A stretch of DNA of 64,000 bases, from positions 124,001 through 188,000 of the forward strand of contig JAKFUG010000027.1 in assembly GCA_021732785.1 (NCBI GenBank), in the 5' to 3' direction. How positions within the stretch are numbered: position 1 is the stretch's first letter; the number at the start of each line of letters is the position of its first letter. This document shows, piece after piece, positions 30,378-38,527 of this stretch. The position numbers and the translations under genes were made by a program. The DNA comes from Planctomycetaceae bacterium. Lineage in GTDB: Bacteria; Planctomycetota; Planctomycetia; Planctomycetales; Planctomycetaceae. The notes below the pieces were generated by a model that was not told the DNA's origin, did not search any database, and saw only the letters and a list, made by a program, of their open reading frames with translations.

Positions 30378-31316
30378 TCACCGATCACTGCTTTTGATCT
30401 TGGCGGTTCCCGATACGGGCGTGACGACCGCCGTCTTTCCGGGCACGATCGTCATGCGGGCAGTCAAACCGGCCCGCAGAATGTTGTCGTGGTTCATGAC
30501 TTCCGCGGAGATGCGGACCTTTTCTCCGGTCGGTTCCACAACGACATCCACGAAGGTCACGCGGCCATCGAAGAGTTGTTTCTCTTCGGGAAGATCGTAG
30601 TTTTCAATGTCGAGCTGCACTTTCACCGGCATCCCCTGCGAGATGCGGAAAGAATCGGGCAAATCGAGCCAGCCGTCCACCCGCACGCGTTCCGTGGAGG
30701 TCAACTCGATGACGGGATCGCCCTGCCGGACCGCTTCGCCGCGCTTCTTGAAGACTTTCGTGACCACTCCGCTAAACGGCGCGGTGATGCCATACGCCTG
30801 GAGTTCCGCCGACGCCTGATCGCGTTCCAGTTTGTGGACCTGCAATTCGTGCTTGGCCTTTTCGATTTCAAAGGCCGCCGTTTCCGCGTCGAGGCTCATC
30901 TTTTCCATTTCGAGTTGGGTCACCGTCCGCGCCGTGGCCCGATTCGCTTCCTGAGCCTGGCGAAGCACATTGAGTGTCAAGTGGTGGGCTTTTTCCTTCG
31001 CCGAAATTTCAGCCGTGTATTCCGCCTTCTGCTGGGCAATGGCGAGCTGGGCCTGAATCACATCGTCGCGAATCCGGGCCACGCGCTGCCGGGCGGCGAC
31101 GGGATCCCCTTCCCGCAGGTTCATTTCAGAGAGCACGCCGGCCCGATCGCTGGCGAGGGGAATCTGATCGATAATTTTGACGCGGCAGCCCGTCAGCACG
31201 ATTTCGCCCGGCCGCTTCGGCTCGGCGGCGTGCGTGACGACGGCAACGGCCAGCAGCAAACCGCACATCATCGCCGGACCAATCCCTCGGCCCGCGTGGT
31301 GATAAAACAAGGACAT
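30378..31316 (-). CDS. HlyD-family periplasmic adaptor
   Basis: 312-residue membrane-fusion protein that should link an inner-membrane exporter to the outer-membrane channel. An N-terminal membrane/signal segment (PAMMCGLLLAVAVVTHAAE) is followed by a lipoyl half-motif (RAGVLSEMNLREGDPVAARQ), a coiled coil at about 95-185, the second lipoyl half (ITAPFSGVVTKVFKKRGEAV) and a beta-barrel region. ATG at 31316 has AAAGGAAG about 7 bases upstream and overlaps the stop of the small upstream ORF as TGATG. It is the second gene of the minus-strand export block. Confidence 0.85.
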   Translation of the reverse strand: MSLFYHHAGRGIGPAMMCGLLLAVAVVTHAAEPKRPGEIVLTGCRVKIIDQIPLASDRAGVLSEMNLREGDPVAARQRVARIRDDVIQAQLAIAQQKAEYTAEISAKEKAHHLTLNVLRQAQEANRATARTVTQLEMEKMSLDAETAAFEIEKAKHELQVHKLERDQASAELQAYGITAPFSGVVTKVFKKRGEAVRQGDPVIELTSTERVRVDGWLDLPDSFRISQGMPVKVQLDIENYDLPEEKQLFDGRVTFVDVVVEPTGEKVRISAEVMNHDNILRAGLTARMTIVPGKTAVVTPVSGTAKIKSSDR

Positions 31317-31612
31317 CAAGCGACTTCCTTTCTGACGAGAACCACACAATCCATCAATCGTGCCCTGTTGGCGCTCAAAAATTCAACAGGGATTTGAAAA
31401 CCATCGGGAATTTCGCCGACTTTCCGCAACATCGCAGCGGCTGCCGCGAAGCGTTGCCAAAAGTCATCGCCCGTCGTGTAAACCATCCCGATGGAAGCCC
31501 CGGAAGCGGTTTTACCGATGAATCGGAGGTTAGCGAATCTGACGCTGCCACCCGCGTTTTGAATGCACTGGGGGCTTTCCCCGTCCGAACGTTCTGGTAC
31601 ACTCCCAAGCAT
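31316..31612 (-). CDS. Small protein of unknown function leading the export operon
   Basis: 98-residue reading frame that I do not recognise. Its stop codon shares one base with the HlyD start (TGATG), which supports it being a real, coupled gene. The C-terminal two thirds (IGKTASGASIGMVYTTG, then DDFWQRFAAAAAMLRKVGEI) look folded, with a helix and a beta hairpin; the first 25 residues look less protein-like, so a downstream start is possible. No membrane span or signal. It is divergent from the cupin gene across 55 bp, which must contain the operon promoter. Confidence 0.5.
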   Translation of the reverse strand: MLGSVPERSDGESPQCIQNAGGSVRFANLRFIGKTASGASIGMVYTTGDDFWQRFAAAAAMLRKVGEIPDGFQIPVEFLSANRARLMDCVVLVRKEVA

Positions 31613-31667
31613 CAATTCTATCCGTTGTGTCCTTTCCCGCTCTGACTGTCATCGAAAGGTGCTCCTC

Positions 31668-32414
31668 ATGGACCCGATTTCCCGCCGCGAGTTCCAGCAG
31701 CAGACACTTGGGTCGTTGATGACGTGGTCGCTGCTGCAAACGCTGTTTTCCGGCGATGCCTTCGCCGCGGAAGTCAAACCCATCGCGGCGAAATGGCTTG
31801 CCGAACTGAATACGATGAGCGTTGACCTGAAGGGGGAAAAATTCGGTCCGCTCGAATGGCAAAAGCAGGTCGAGAAACTTTTCAGCCGCGTCGATCTGCC
31901 CGACCTGCTGCAATTCATCGACTTCGAAAAGTTGACCGCCGACGTGAAACCGAGCGAGCGGGGCGAGTTGAGCCTGCGGCCGAAGTTTCCGGAAGTCGAA
32001 GGGTTGCCGTCCAATCTGGTCTACGGCAACCAGGTTTTTGCCCTCAATAAAGACCGCTCGGTAGTACCGCACGGGCATGACAACATGGCGACCGCGTTCC
32101 TGATCCTGAAGGGCGAATTTCACGGTCGGCATTACGACCGGATGGAAGACACCAAAACGCACATGATCATCAAGCCGACGATTGATGAAACCTTCGGCGT
32201 GGGCCGGTGTGCCACGGTGTCCGACCTCAAAGATAATGTCCACTGGTTCAAGGCGAAAACCGACGGTTCGTACATTTTCAACATTCACGTGATGAGCGTG
32301 AAACCGGGCCGCACCGGGCGGGTGTACATCGATCCGGAAGGGGAATCGCTCGCCGGGGGCCGCATCCGGGCGAAGAAGATTGATCACACCGAAGCGAACC
32401 GACTCTACGGTTGA
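31668..32414 (+). CDS. Exported cupin-fold protein
   Basis: 248-residue protein with a twin-arginine-like leader (SRREFQQQTLGSLMTWSLL). A cupin metal-binding pattern is visible: HGHD at 135-138, then GEFHGRH at 149-155, giving two histidines, a glutamate and a further histidine. Cupins of this kind include dioxygenases and isomerases, but the substrate here is unknown. ATG at 31668 has AAAGGTG 8 bases upstream; the longer frame from 31563 overlaps the divergent gene and is not used. Its last 10 bp overlap the end of tyrS on the opposite strand. Confidence 0.7.
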   Translation: MDPISRREFQQQTLGSLMTWSLLQTLFSGDAFAAEVKPIAAKWLAELNTMSVDLKGEKFGPLEWQKQVEKLFSRVDLPDLLQFIDFEKLTADVKPSERGELSLRPKFPEVEGLPSNLVYGNQVFALNKDRSVVPHGHDNMATAFLILKGEFHGRHYDRMEDTKTHMIIKPTIDETFGVGRCATVSDLKDNVHWFKAKTDGSYIFNIHVMSVKPGRTGRVYIDPEGESLAGGRIRAKKIDHTEANRLYG

Positions 32415-33700
32415 GGCGATTGGAGTCGCAGCCGAACGTACTTCTTCTTGCCGACTTTGAGCAGCAAACCATCCGTCACCGGAATGAGCTGATCGTACGC
32501 CGCGATCTTCGCCTGCTCCTCCCCAAAAGTCGCACCCCCTTGTGAAATCACGCGGCGGGCTTCACTGGTGGTGGGAACGAGATTCGTCACTTTCAACAAC
32601 TGCGCGGCCTGCAGACAACCGTTCTGCAAGGTCGTGGCGGCAATGTCGACGGTGGGGATGTCCGCGGGCAGTTCGCCGCCGCTGATTTCGCGCTGCCAGC
32701 GCTCGGCCGCTTCGGTTCCCGATCCCGCGGGGTGATACTGATCGATCACCGTCGTCGCCAATCGCAGTTTGGATTCCTTCGGATGCCCGGCGAGCAACTG
32801 CTCCACTTCCTCCAGCGGGATATTCGTCAGCAGTTCGAAATACATCTTCATCACGCCGTCGGGAACCTGCATGAATTTCTTCATCATCTCGTACGGCGAT
32901 TCACTGATGCCGATGTAATTGCCAAGGCTCTTGCCCATCCGGCGGACGCCATCGAGACCGACGAGGATCGGCGACATCACGCCAATCTGCTGCGGCAGCG
33001 TGCCGTCTTTATCGCGGCGCGACTGGACTTCCGCGTTCATCCACCGTTCGGCAAGGGCGCACGTCGCCGAATCCTTTTGCAGATCGCGGGCCAACATGAA
33101 GCTGTAAAGCTGCTCGGTGCCGCCGAGTTCGATGTCCGCGCCGATGCAGACCGAATCGAACGCCTGCATCACCGGATACAAACACTCGTGCAGAAAGATC
33201 GGCGTCTGGCTGGCATACCGCTTGGCGAAATCATCGCGGGTTAACAACTGGGCGACGGTCACCTGCCCGCAGAGCCGGAGGATGTCGATGAACGTCATCG
33301 CATTGAACCAGTCACCGTTGCGATGGACTTCGGCTTTGGAGATGTCCACGACCTTGCTGACCTGCGCGAGGTAATCGCGCGCGTTGTTCTCGACGTCTTC
33401 CGCGGTGAGTTTTTTCTTGCGGGCTTCATCCCGACCGCTCGGGTCGCCGACCATCGCGGTGGCGTTGCCGATGATGATCACCGCCTGGTGGCCGAGATCC
33501 TGGAATTGCCGCATTTTCCGCATCGGCACGGTGTGACCGAGATGGACATCGATCCCCGTCGGATCGATGCCGTACTTCACCCGCAGCGGCCGGTTGAGCT
33601 TGCGGCTCAACTCCAGCTTGGCCGCAAGTTCTTCTTCGGGAACGATCTTTTCAACGCCACGACGCAGGATGGCGAGCTGGTCAGCAACAGGTGGGAACAT
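32405..33700 (-). CDS. tyrS: Tyrosyl-tRNA synthetase
   Basis: 431-residue class I synthetase that charges tRNA-Tyr. The HIGH-type motif is HLGH at 53-56, the KMSKS-type motif is RMGKS at 254-258 and a C-terminal S4 RNA-binding domain is present (residues about 365-430). The form of the motifs fits the TyrZ-like second type of bacterial TyrRS. The ATG at 33700 follows a GTGG-less, A-rich leader next to a heptad-phased repeat. It overlaps the cupin gene end by 10 bp, tail to tail. Confidence 0.95.
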   Translation of the reverse strand: MFPPVADQLAILRRGVEKIVPEEELAAKLELSRKLNRPLRVKYGIDPTGIDVHLGHTVPMRKMRQFQDLGHQAVIIIGNATAMVGDPSGRDEARKKKLTAEDVENNARDYLAQVSKVVDISKAEVHRNGDWFNAMTFIDILRLCGQVTVAQLLTRDDFAKRYASQTPIFLHECLYPVMQAFDSVCIGADIELGGTEQLYSFMLARDLQKDSATCALAERWMNAEVQSRRDKDGTLPQQIGVMSPILVGLDGVRRMGKSLGNYIGISESPYEMMKKFMQVPDGVMKMYFELLTNIPLEEVEQLLAGHPKESKLRLATTVIDQYHPAGSGTEAAERWQREISGGELPADIPTVDIAATTLQNGCLQAAQLLKVTNLVPTTSEARRVISQGGATFGEEQAKIAAYDQLIPVTDGLLLKVGKKKYVRLRLQSPQP

Positions 33701-33702
33701 GG

Positions 33703-33737
33703 GATGAGTTGTCAGTTGCTAGTTGTCAGTTGTGAGA
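33703..33737. repeat. Heptad-phased repeat upstream of tyrS
   Basis: Five consecutive 7-base units: GATGAGT, TGTCAGT, TGCTAGT, TGTCAGT, TGTGAGA. The repeat begins 2 bp from the tyrS start codon, where a ribosome-binding site would be expected. Confidence 0.7.
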
Positions 33738-33787
33738 AGAAAAAGACTTCATTCGCTTGCGCTTTGCGGGATCCCAAGGTCGACGCT

Positions 33788-34744
33788 CTATCCCGACGTA
33801 CTGGAAGATCCCATTGCGCTGAGCAGCGCGAGCGCCATATTCGCGGCGTTGAACATGCCGTGTGCCGTCACGACGGCGAGGTAACTGCGGCGAGCGTGGT
33901 AGAGGTAACCGAGAATCAAAGCGAGCGGAATCAAGGCGATGCCGTCGCGCCAGCCATGCACGAAGGCAAAAATGAGTGCGGTCGCGATGATTGCTCCACG
34001 GGCATGCCAGCGTTCGGTGAGCCACCCTTGCAATGTCACGCGAAAAACCAGTTCTTCAGAGAGCGGTGCGACGACGGCGGCGATGAAGAACATCATTAAC
34101 AAAGGGACTTGCTCCGGTGCCGTTGCGAGCATTTGCAGAAAGGGATGCTGCGTTTCCCGATGGCGAAACCACACGGTCGCCAGAATTAACGCGAATGTCG
34201 GCACAATGGACGCAATGAAGGCTTGCTGCCCCCACGCGATTTGTGTCGGCCAATCGTTGGCGTCAATGCCGACCTCTTCCGGCCGTAATCGACCGGAAGC
34301 AAAGAGCAGCAACCCCAACCCAACAAAGATGCCACATCCCATGATCATGCTGCCGATGATGGTGGATGTATCAATCGACTTCGGAGAATTCTCCTTGGCA
34401 CCATTGGCCCCATCCGTCACTGGCGTCTCAATCTTCACCGCCGGTGTGGTTTCTTTGGCAAGGGCCAGCACATCCACCGCGGTTTGCTCCAGGGCCATAA
34501 AAGCGACCCAGAACAAGACGGCGAAAATGGCCAACGGCGGCCACGGTTTGCGTTCCACCGGTTCCGATGTCGGCAATTCTGTACCGGCGGCTTCGGACAG
34601 CGTTTCAGCCAGTTCCGGTTCCGAGGACAACGGTGCCGGACAACCGAACTGTTGCGGACCGAATCCCCAGCGCAGCCACGATAACCCGCTCGCGGTCAGC
34701 AAGGCGGAAAACAAAACCCCAGTCAAAAATGTCGCATCCAACAT
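33788..34744 (-). CDS. CPBP-family intramembrane metalloprotease
   Basis: 318-residue multi-span protein of the CPBP (CAAX protease and bacteriocin-processing) family. The signature residues are present: EE-x3-R at 230-235 (SEELVFR), histidine in FVHG at 263 and the late HGMFN motif at 295-299. About eight membrane spans surround them. The first 65 residues include an acidic, soluble loop. Substrate unknown. It lies 87 bp from tyrS on the same strand and is divergent from trpC. Confidence 0.85.
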   Translation of the reverse strand: MLDATFLTGVLFSALLTASGLSWLRWGFGPQQFGCPAPLSSEPELAETLSEAAGTELPTSEPVERKPWPPLAIFAVLFWVAFMALEQTAVDVLALAKETTPAVKIETPVTDGANGAKENSPKSIDTSTIIGSMIMGCGIFVGLGLLLFASGRLRPEEVGIDANDWPTQIAWGQQAFIASIVPTFALILATVWFRHRETQHPFLQMLATAPEQVPLLMMFFIAAVVAPLSEELVFRVTLQGWLTERWHARGAIIATALIFAFVHGWRDGIALIPLALILGYLYHARRSYLAVVTAHGMFNAANMALALLSAMGSSSTSG

Positions 34745-34930
34745 TCCGTCGACCGTACCCGATTTCGCGGCGAAACGGTATCGTAACCAGCTTCACGCTT
34801 GCCGCATCGCAGGAGGAAAGACGTCCATTTCGGGTCCTACTGAAAAAGACTCTCAAATTGGGCGTCGGTCAGCCCGCAATGCGCAAGCGAAGATCTGGAT
34901 GACCATCCAACACAACGAATGCAGTTATCG

Positions 34931-35731
34931 ATGACGGCGCTCCCTCCCGGCAATGTGCTCGAACGGATCATGGACCACAAGCGCGGCGAGGTCGCCCAGG
35001 CCAAGCTGCGCTGTTCTGTCGAGTCGTTGACCGAGTTGAAAGAACAAGCGCCGCCGGTGCGCGATTTTGTTGCGGCGCTGCGGGCCGCGCCGTGGATGGG
35101 ATTGATCGCGGAGGTGAAGAAAGCGTCACCGTCGGCGGGGGTGATCAAAGCGGACTTCGATCCGGTGGGCATCGCCACGCAGTATCAAGCCGCGGGGGCG
35201 AATTGTTTGAGCGTCCTCACCGACGAGCACTTTTTTCAGGGACATCTCGATTATCTGAAGGCGATCCGTCAAACCGCGACGGTCCCGTTGCTGCGGAAGG
35301 ATTTTTTTCTGGATCGCTATCAGGTGCTGGAGGCCCGCGCCGCCGGTGCCGATTGCATTCTGCTGATTGCCGAGTGCCTGTCGGATTGCGAGTTGCGGGA
35401 CCTTTATTTCTATGCGTCCGAACTTGGCATGGAAAGTCTGATTGAGATTTACGATCCGGAAAACCTCGACCGTGTGCTGAAACTCGATCCGCCACTGGTC
35501 GGGATTAACAATCGTGACTTGCGCTCGTTTGTCGTCAGTCTCGACCAGACGACGTCGCTTGCCGATCGCGTGCCGCCGGAAACGCTGCTGGTCAGTGAAA
35601 GCGGCATCAAAATCCGCGCCGATGTAGAACGTCTCCAAGCCCACGGAGTCGGAGCGATTCTCGTCGGCGAAACGCTGATGAAGGCGGGAGACATCGCCGC
35701 CGCGGTGCGGGAACTGGTCTCCGCACCGTAA
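34931..35731 (+). CDS. trpC: Indole-3-glycerol-phosphate synthase
   Basis: 266-residue (beta/alpha)8 enzyme of tryptophan synthesis that closes CdRP into indole-3-glycerol phosphate. The family motifs are intact: IAEVKKASPSAG at 59-70 with the catalytic lysine, LLRKDFFLDRYQ near 120-131, INNRDL and VSESGI. ATG at 34931 is chosen; an in-frame ATG at 34919 adds four residues, and neither has a good ribosome-binding site. It stands alone, not in a trp operon within this window. Confidence 0.95.
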   Translation: MTALPPGNVLERIMDHKRGEVAQAKLRCSVESLTELKEQAPPVRDFVAALRAAPWMGLIAEVKKASPSAGVIKADFDPVGIATQYQAAGANCLSVLTDEHFFQGHLDYLKAIRQTATVPLLRKDFFLDRYQVLEARAAGADCILLIAECLSDCELRDLYFYASELGMESLIEIYDPENLDRVLKLDPPLVGINNRDLRSFVVSLDQTTSLADRVPPETLLVSESGIKIRADVERLQAHGVGAILVGETLMKAGDIAAAVRELVSAP

Positions 35732-35836
35732 AAATGACAATTCGCGAGAATCGCTAAACTGAAGCGGGATTTGTGGTTCCGCAAATCGCAAGCGAATTCG
35801 GCGAAAAAAAGGTTGCATTTTCTCTCCGAGAACATA

Positions 35837-35868
35837 CGATTGTTTCATACAAACGTTTGAAACAATCG
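35837..35868. promoter_or_regulatory. Palindromic operator of the TetR-type regulator
   Basis: Perfect inverted repeat with 11-bp arms (CGATTGTTTCA at 35837-35847 and TGAAACAATCG at 35858-35868) around a 10-base centre containing AAACGTTT. It overlaps the start of the GGAG ribosome-binding site of the regulator gene, so binding there would block both transcription and translation start. Confidence 0.75.
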
Positions 35869-35879
35869 GAGTGCTCCCG

Positions 35880-36539
35880 ATGGTCGATGACACCAAGCAA
35901 CGCCTGATTGACGCCGCGGGCGAAATGTTCGCCGAAAAAGGCTTCGAAGCCGCCAGCATCCGCGACATCTGCCAGCGGGCGGAAGCCAATCTCGCCGCGG
36001 TGAACTATCACTTCGGGGATAAGCGGCAACTCTACGTGACCGCCGTTCGGCATGCGCAATGCTGCCGACAGGAAGATGTTCCGTTTCCCGAATGGCCTGC
36101 GGAGATGCGTGCGGTGGATCGACTGCGGGCTTTCATCGAAACCATGTTTGCCCGGATGCTGGCCGGTGACCGCCCGCGCTGGCATCTCGAAATCATGCTG
36201 CGCGAACTCGCCCGCCCCACCGAAGCGTGTGCCGCGGTGGTGGAAGACTACATCCGCCCGATGGCCGACACACTGCGCGGCATTCTTCGCGATCTGCTGC
36301 CGAACGACATGAGCGAAGAACAGCGCTGGATGATTGGCTTCAGCATCGTCGGTCAGGTGCTGTTCTATTACGTGCATCAACCGATCATTCGTCTGCTGAT
36401 CGGTCCCGCGGGAATGCAACCGATGGCACTCGATCAACTGGCGGATCATGTTACCCGTTTCACACTCGCCGCCATTGGTGCCGGGCCTTCGGTCGTGACG
36501 CACCCCATCCCAACCGCGACGACGGGGAACCTGTCATGA
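35880..36539 (+). CDS. TetR-family regulator, CecR-like
   Basis: 219-residue repressor. The N-terminal helix-turn-helix (KQRLIDAAGEMFAEKGFEAAS, then NLAAVNYHFGDKRQLY) is of the CecR/YbiH type, and the C-terminal ligand domain matches that subfamily in length and in the WHLEIMLRELARPTEA segment. In E. coli, CecR controls the ybhGFSR ABC exporter, and here too the gene is the first of an operon with an ABC permease, ATPase and adaptor. ATG at 35880 has GGAG 8 bases upstream; its stop overlaps the permease start (ATGA). A palindrome just upstream suggests autoregulation. Confidence 0.88.
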   Translation: MVDDTKQRLIDAAGEMFAEKGFEAASIRDICQRAEANLAAVNYHFGDKRQLYVTAVRHAQCCRQEDVPFPEWPAEMRAVDRLRAFIETMFARMLAGDRPRWHLEIMLRELARPTEACAAVVEDYIRPMADTLRGILRDLLPNDMSEEQRWMIGFSIVGQVLFYYVHQPIIRLLIGPAGMQPMALDQLADHVTRFTLAAIGAGPSVVTHPIPTATTGNLS

Positions 36540-37675
36540 ACTGGATCGCGTGGAAAATGTTGACCGGCGACCGGGCCAAATACTTCGGCACGGTCTTTGG
36601 CGTCGCATTCGGCGTGCTGCTCATTTCGCAGCAGACGTCGATCTTCGTCAGTTTGATGCGCCGCACGGCGCATGCGGTGATCGATGTTCGCGATGCGTCC
36701 GTGTGGGTCATGGATCCGCATCAGCAGAACGCCGACGAAATCAAACCACTTTCGGACAGCGATCTGAACCGCATCCGTGGCGTGGAAGGCGTGGCGTGGG
36801 CCGTGCGGTATTTCAAAAGTCTGGCCCGTGCGAAAATCGAGAATGGCAATTTCCGGCAGGTGGTGTTGCTGGGACTCGACGACGCCACGCTGGTGGGGGC
36901 ACCGGTGAAAATGCGGGAAGGCTCGTTAGCCAATCTGCGACGGCCGGATGCGATCATCGTCGATAAAGCGGGTTACGAATATCTGTGGGGACAGGAACCG
37001 GTTCGCCTGGGCCGCACGCTGGAAATGAACGACCACCGGGCGGTACTGGTCGGCATCTGCGAAGCCACCGCTCCGTTCCAGACGTTTCCCGTGGTCTACA
37101 CGCGCTATTCGCAGGCCGTGCAGTTTGTCGCCGGGGAACGCAAGGTGATGTCGTTCGTGCTGACGAAGCCGCAAACCGGCATCAGCGACCAGACCCTCGC
37201 CGAGCGCATCCACGACAAAACCGGCTTGATGGCTCAGTCGCGGCGGGAGTTTATGTGGTTCATCATCGGCTATTACATGCGAAACACGGGGATCCCCATC
37301 AATTTCGGCATCACGATCGCACTGGGATTCATTGTGGGGACCGCAATCGCCGGGCAGACCTTCTATCTCTTCACGCTGGAGAACCTCAAACAATTCGGCG
37401 CGCTGAAGGCGATGGGGGTGAGCGACCTGAAAATCACCGGAATGGTGTTGTTGCAAGCGACGATCGTCGGTGTGATTGGTTACGGGCTCGGCATCGGCAT
37501 GACGGCCCTGTTCTTTGAATCGACCGGCGGCATCACCGCCCTCGCGGGCTTTTACATGCCCTGGCAGGTCGCCATTGTCGCTGCCGTCGCCGTCGCCTTC
37601 ATCATCGTTCTGGCCAGCTTCATCAGTCTGCGAAAAGTGTTGATGCTGGAACCGGCCGTCGTGTTTCGTGGGTAG
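36536..37675 (+). CDS. ABC transporter permease (DevC/MacB-like)
   Basis: 379-residue permease. One N-terminal membrane span (about 17-40), a large periplasmic domain (about 45-260), and three C-terminal spans with the FtsX-type segment LENLKQFGALKAMGVSDLKI are seen, as in DevC/MacB exporters, which push substrates out with an adaptor and TolC. The start overlaps the regulator stop by 4 bases (ATGA), so translation is coupled. It is followed by the ATPase and the HlyD adaptor. Confidence 0.88.
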   Translation: MNWIAWKMLTGDRAKYFGTVFGVAFGVLLISQQTSIFVSLMRRTAHAVIDVRDASVWVMDPHQQNADEIKPLSDSDLNRIRGVEGVAWAVRYFKSLARAKIENGNFRQVVLLGLDDATLVGAPVKMREGSLANLRRPDAIIVDKAGYEYLWGQEPVRLGRTLEMNDHRAVLVGICEATAPFQTFPVVYTRYSQAVQFVAGERKVMSFVLTKPQTGISDQTLAERIHDKTGLMAQSRREFMWFIIGYYMRNTGIPINFGITIALGFIVGTAIAGQTFYLFTLENLKQFGALKAMGVSDLKITGMVLLQATIVGVIGYGLGIGMTALFFESTGGITALAGFYMPWQVAIVAAVAVAFIIVLASFISLRKVLMLEPAVVFRG

Positions 37676-37683
37676 CGTTTTTT

Positions 37684-37732
37684 GGCAGTGGGCAGTGGGC
37701 AGTGGGCAGTGGGCAGTGGGCAGTGGGCAGTG
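37684..37732. repeat. Seven copies of the heptamer GGCAGTG
   Basis: Seven perfect tandem copies of GGCAGTG lie between the ABC permease stop (37675) and the ATPase start (37754). Copy number could vary by slippage; because the unit is not a multiple of 3 and the region is untranslated, variation would change only the spacing. Confidence 0.95.
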
Positions 37733-37753
37733 GAAGATTCAATAAGGTCGATC

Positions 37754-38527
37754 ATGGTGAGTCAAGTGCTTTTACCAACTGACAACGAACCACGGACGAC
37801 GGACGACGTCGCGATTTCCTGCACCGGCGTCATCAAGGACTTCGGTGAGGGCGACGCGAAGGTCCGTGCGCTCTACGGAATTGATGTCGATATCCACGCC
37901 AGCGAATTGACATTGCTCATCGGTCCCAGCGGCTGCGGTAAGACGACGTTAATCTCGATCATTGCGGGATTGCTGAATCCGACGGAAGGCGAGATCAATT
38001 TGTTTGGTACGCCACAATCGGAACTCCGCGGACGGAAGCTCGTCCAGTTTCGAGCCGAAAACGTCGGGTTTGTGTTCCAGCAATACAATTTGCTACCCGC
38101 ACTCACGGCGACGGAAAACGTGGCGGTTCCATTACTGATTCAAGGCTGGAAACGACCGGCGGCTTTGAAGGTCGCGCGGGAAACGCTCGTTGCCGTCGAT
38201 CTCGAACAGCGAGCGGACCAGTTTCCCTCGCAACTCTCCGGCGGGCAGCAGCAGCGTGTGGCCATCGCCCGGGCGCTGGTGCATCAACCCCGCCTGCTGG
38301 TGTGCGATGAACCGACCGCCGCGCTCGATGGCAAATCGGGACGGACGGTGATGGAATTGATCAAGAAAGTCGCCGTGCAACCGGGCCGCGCGGTGATTGT
38401 CGTCACGCACGATCAGCGCGTGTTCGACTATGGCGACCGGATCATCGAGATGGCGGACGGGCGCGTGGTGCGGGTCGCCAGCGATGCGGCGGAGATCGCT
38501 CATTTTGCCGAAAAGGTGAGCGCATGA
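37754..38527 (+). CDS. ABC transporter ATP-binding protein
   Basis: 257-residue ATPase subunit of the exporter encoded around it. Walker A GPSGCGKT is at 57-64, the Q-loop FVFQQYNLLPALT near 105, the signature LSGGQQQRVAIARAL near 160 and Walker B LLVCDEPTAALD near 180. ATG at 37754 follows AATAAGG; a longer frame from 37682 would translate the GGCAGTG repeat and is rejected. Residues about 8-18 (PTDNEPRTTDD) are encoded by a second heptad-phased stretch. The stop overlaps the next gene (ATGA). Confidence 0.92.
   Translation: MVSQVLLPTDNEPRTTDDVAISCTGVIKDFGEGDAKVRALYGIDVDIHASELTLLIGPSGCGKTTLISIIAGLLNPTEGEINLFGTPQSELRGRKLVQFRAENVGFVFQQYNLLPALTATENVAVPLLIQGWKRPAALKVARETLVAVDLEQRADQFPSQLSGGQQQRVAIARALVHQPRLLVCDEPTAALDGKSGRTVMELIKKVAVQPGRAVIVVTHDQRVFDYGDRIIEMADGRVVRVASDAAEIAHFAEKVSA
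37774..37808. repeat. Heptad-phased repeat inside the ATPase N-terminus
   Basis: Units ACCAACT, GACAACG, AACCACG, GACGACG, GACGACG. The stretch encodes the non-conserved N-terminal tail of the ABC ATPase, just before the nucleotide-binding domain, and suggests that repeat DNA was recruited into the coding sequence. Confidence 0.55.

Noticed and set aside
30315-31397. 360-codon plus-strand frame over the HlyD gene
   Set aside because: Antisense shadow, starting in a hairpin repeat and lacking protein-like composition.
37682-37753. N-terminal extension of the ABC ATPase through the GGCAGTG repeat
   Set aside because: The extension would encode a repeated AVGSGQW peptide; the ATG at 37754 has a better ribosome-binding site and gives the normal length.
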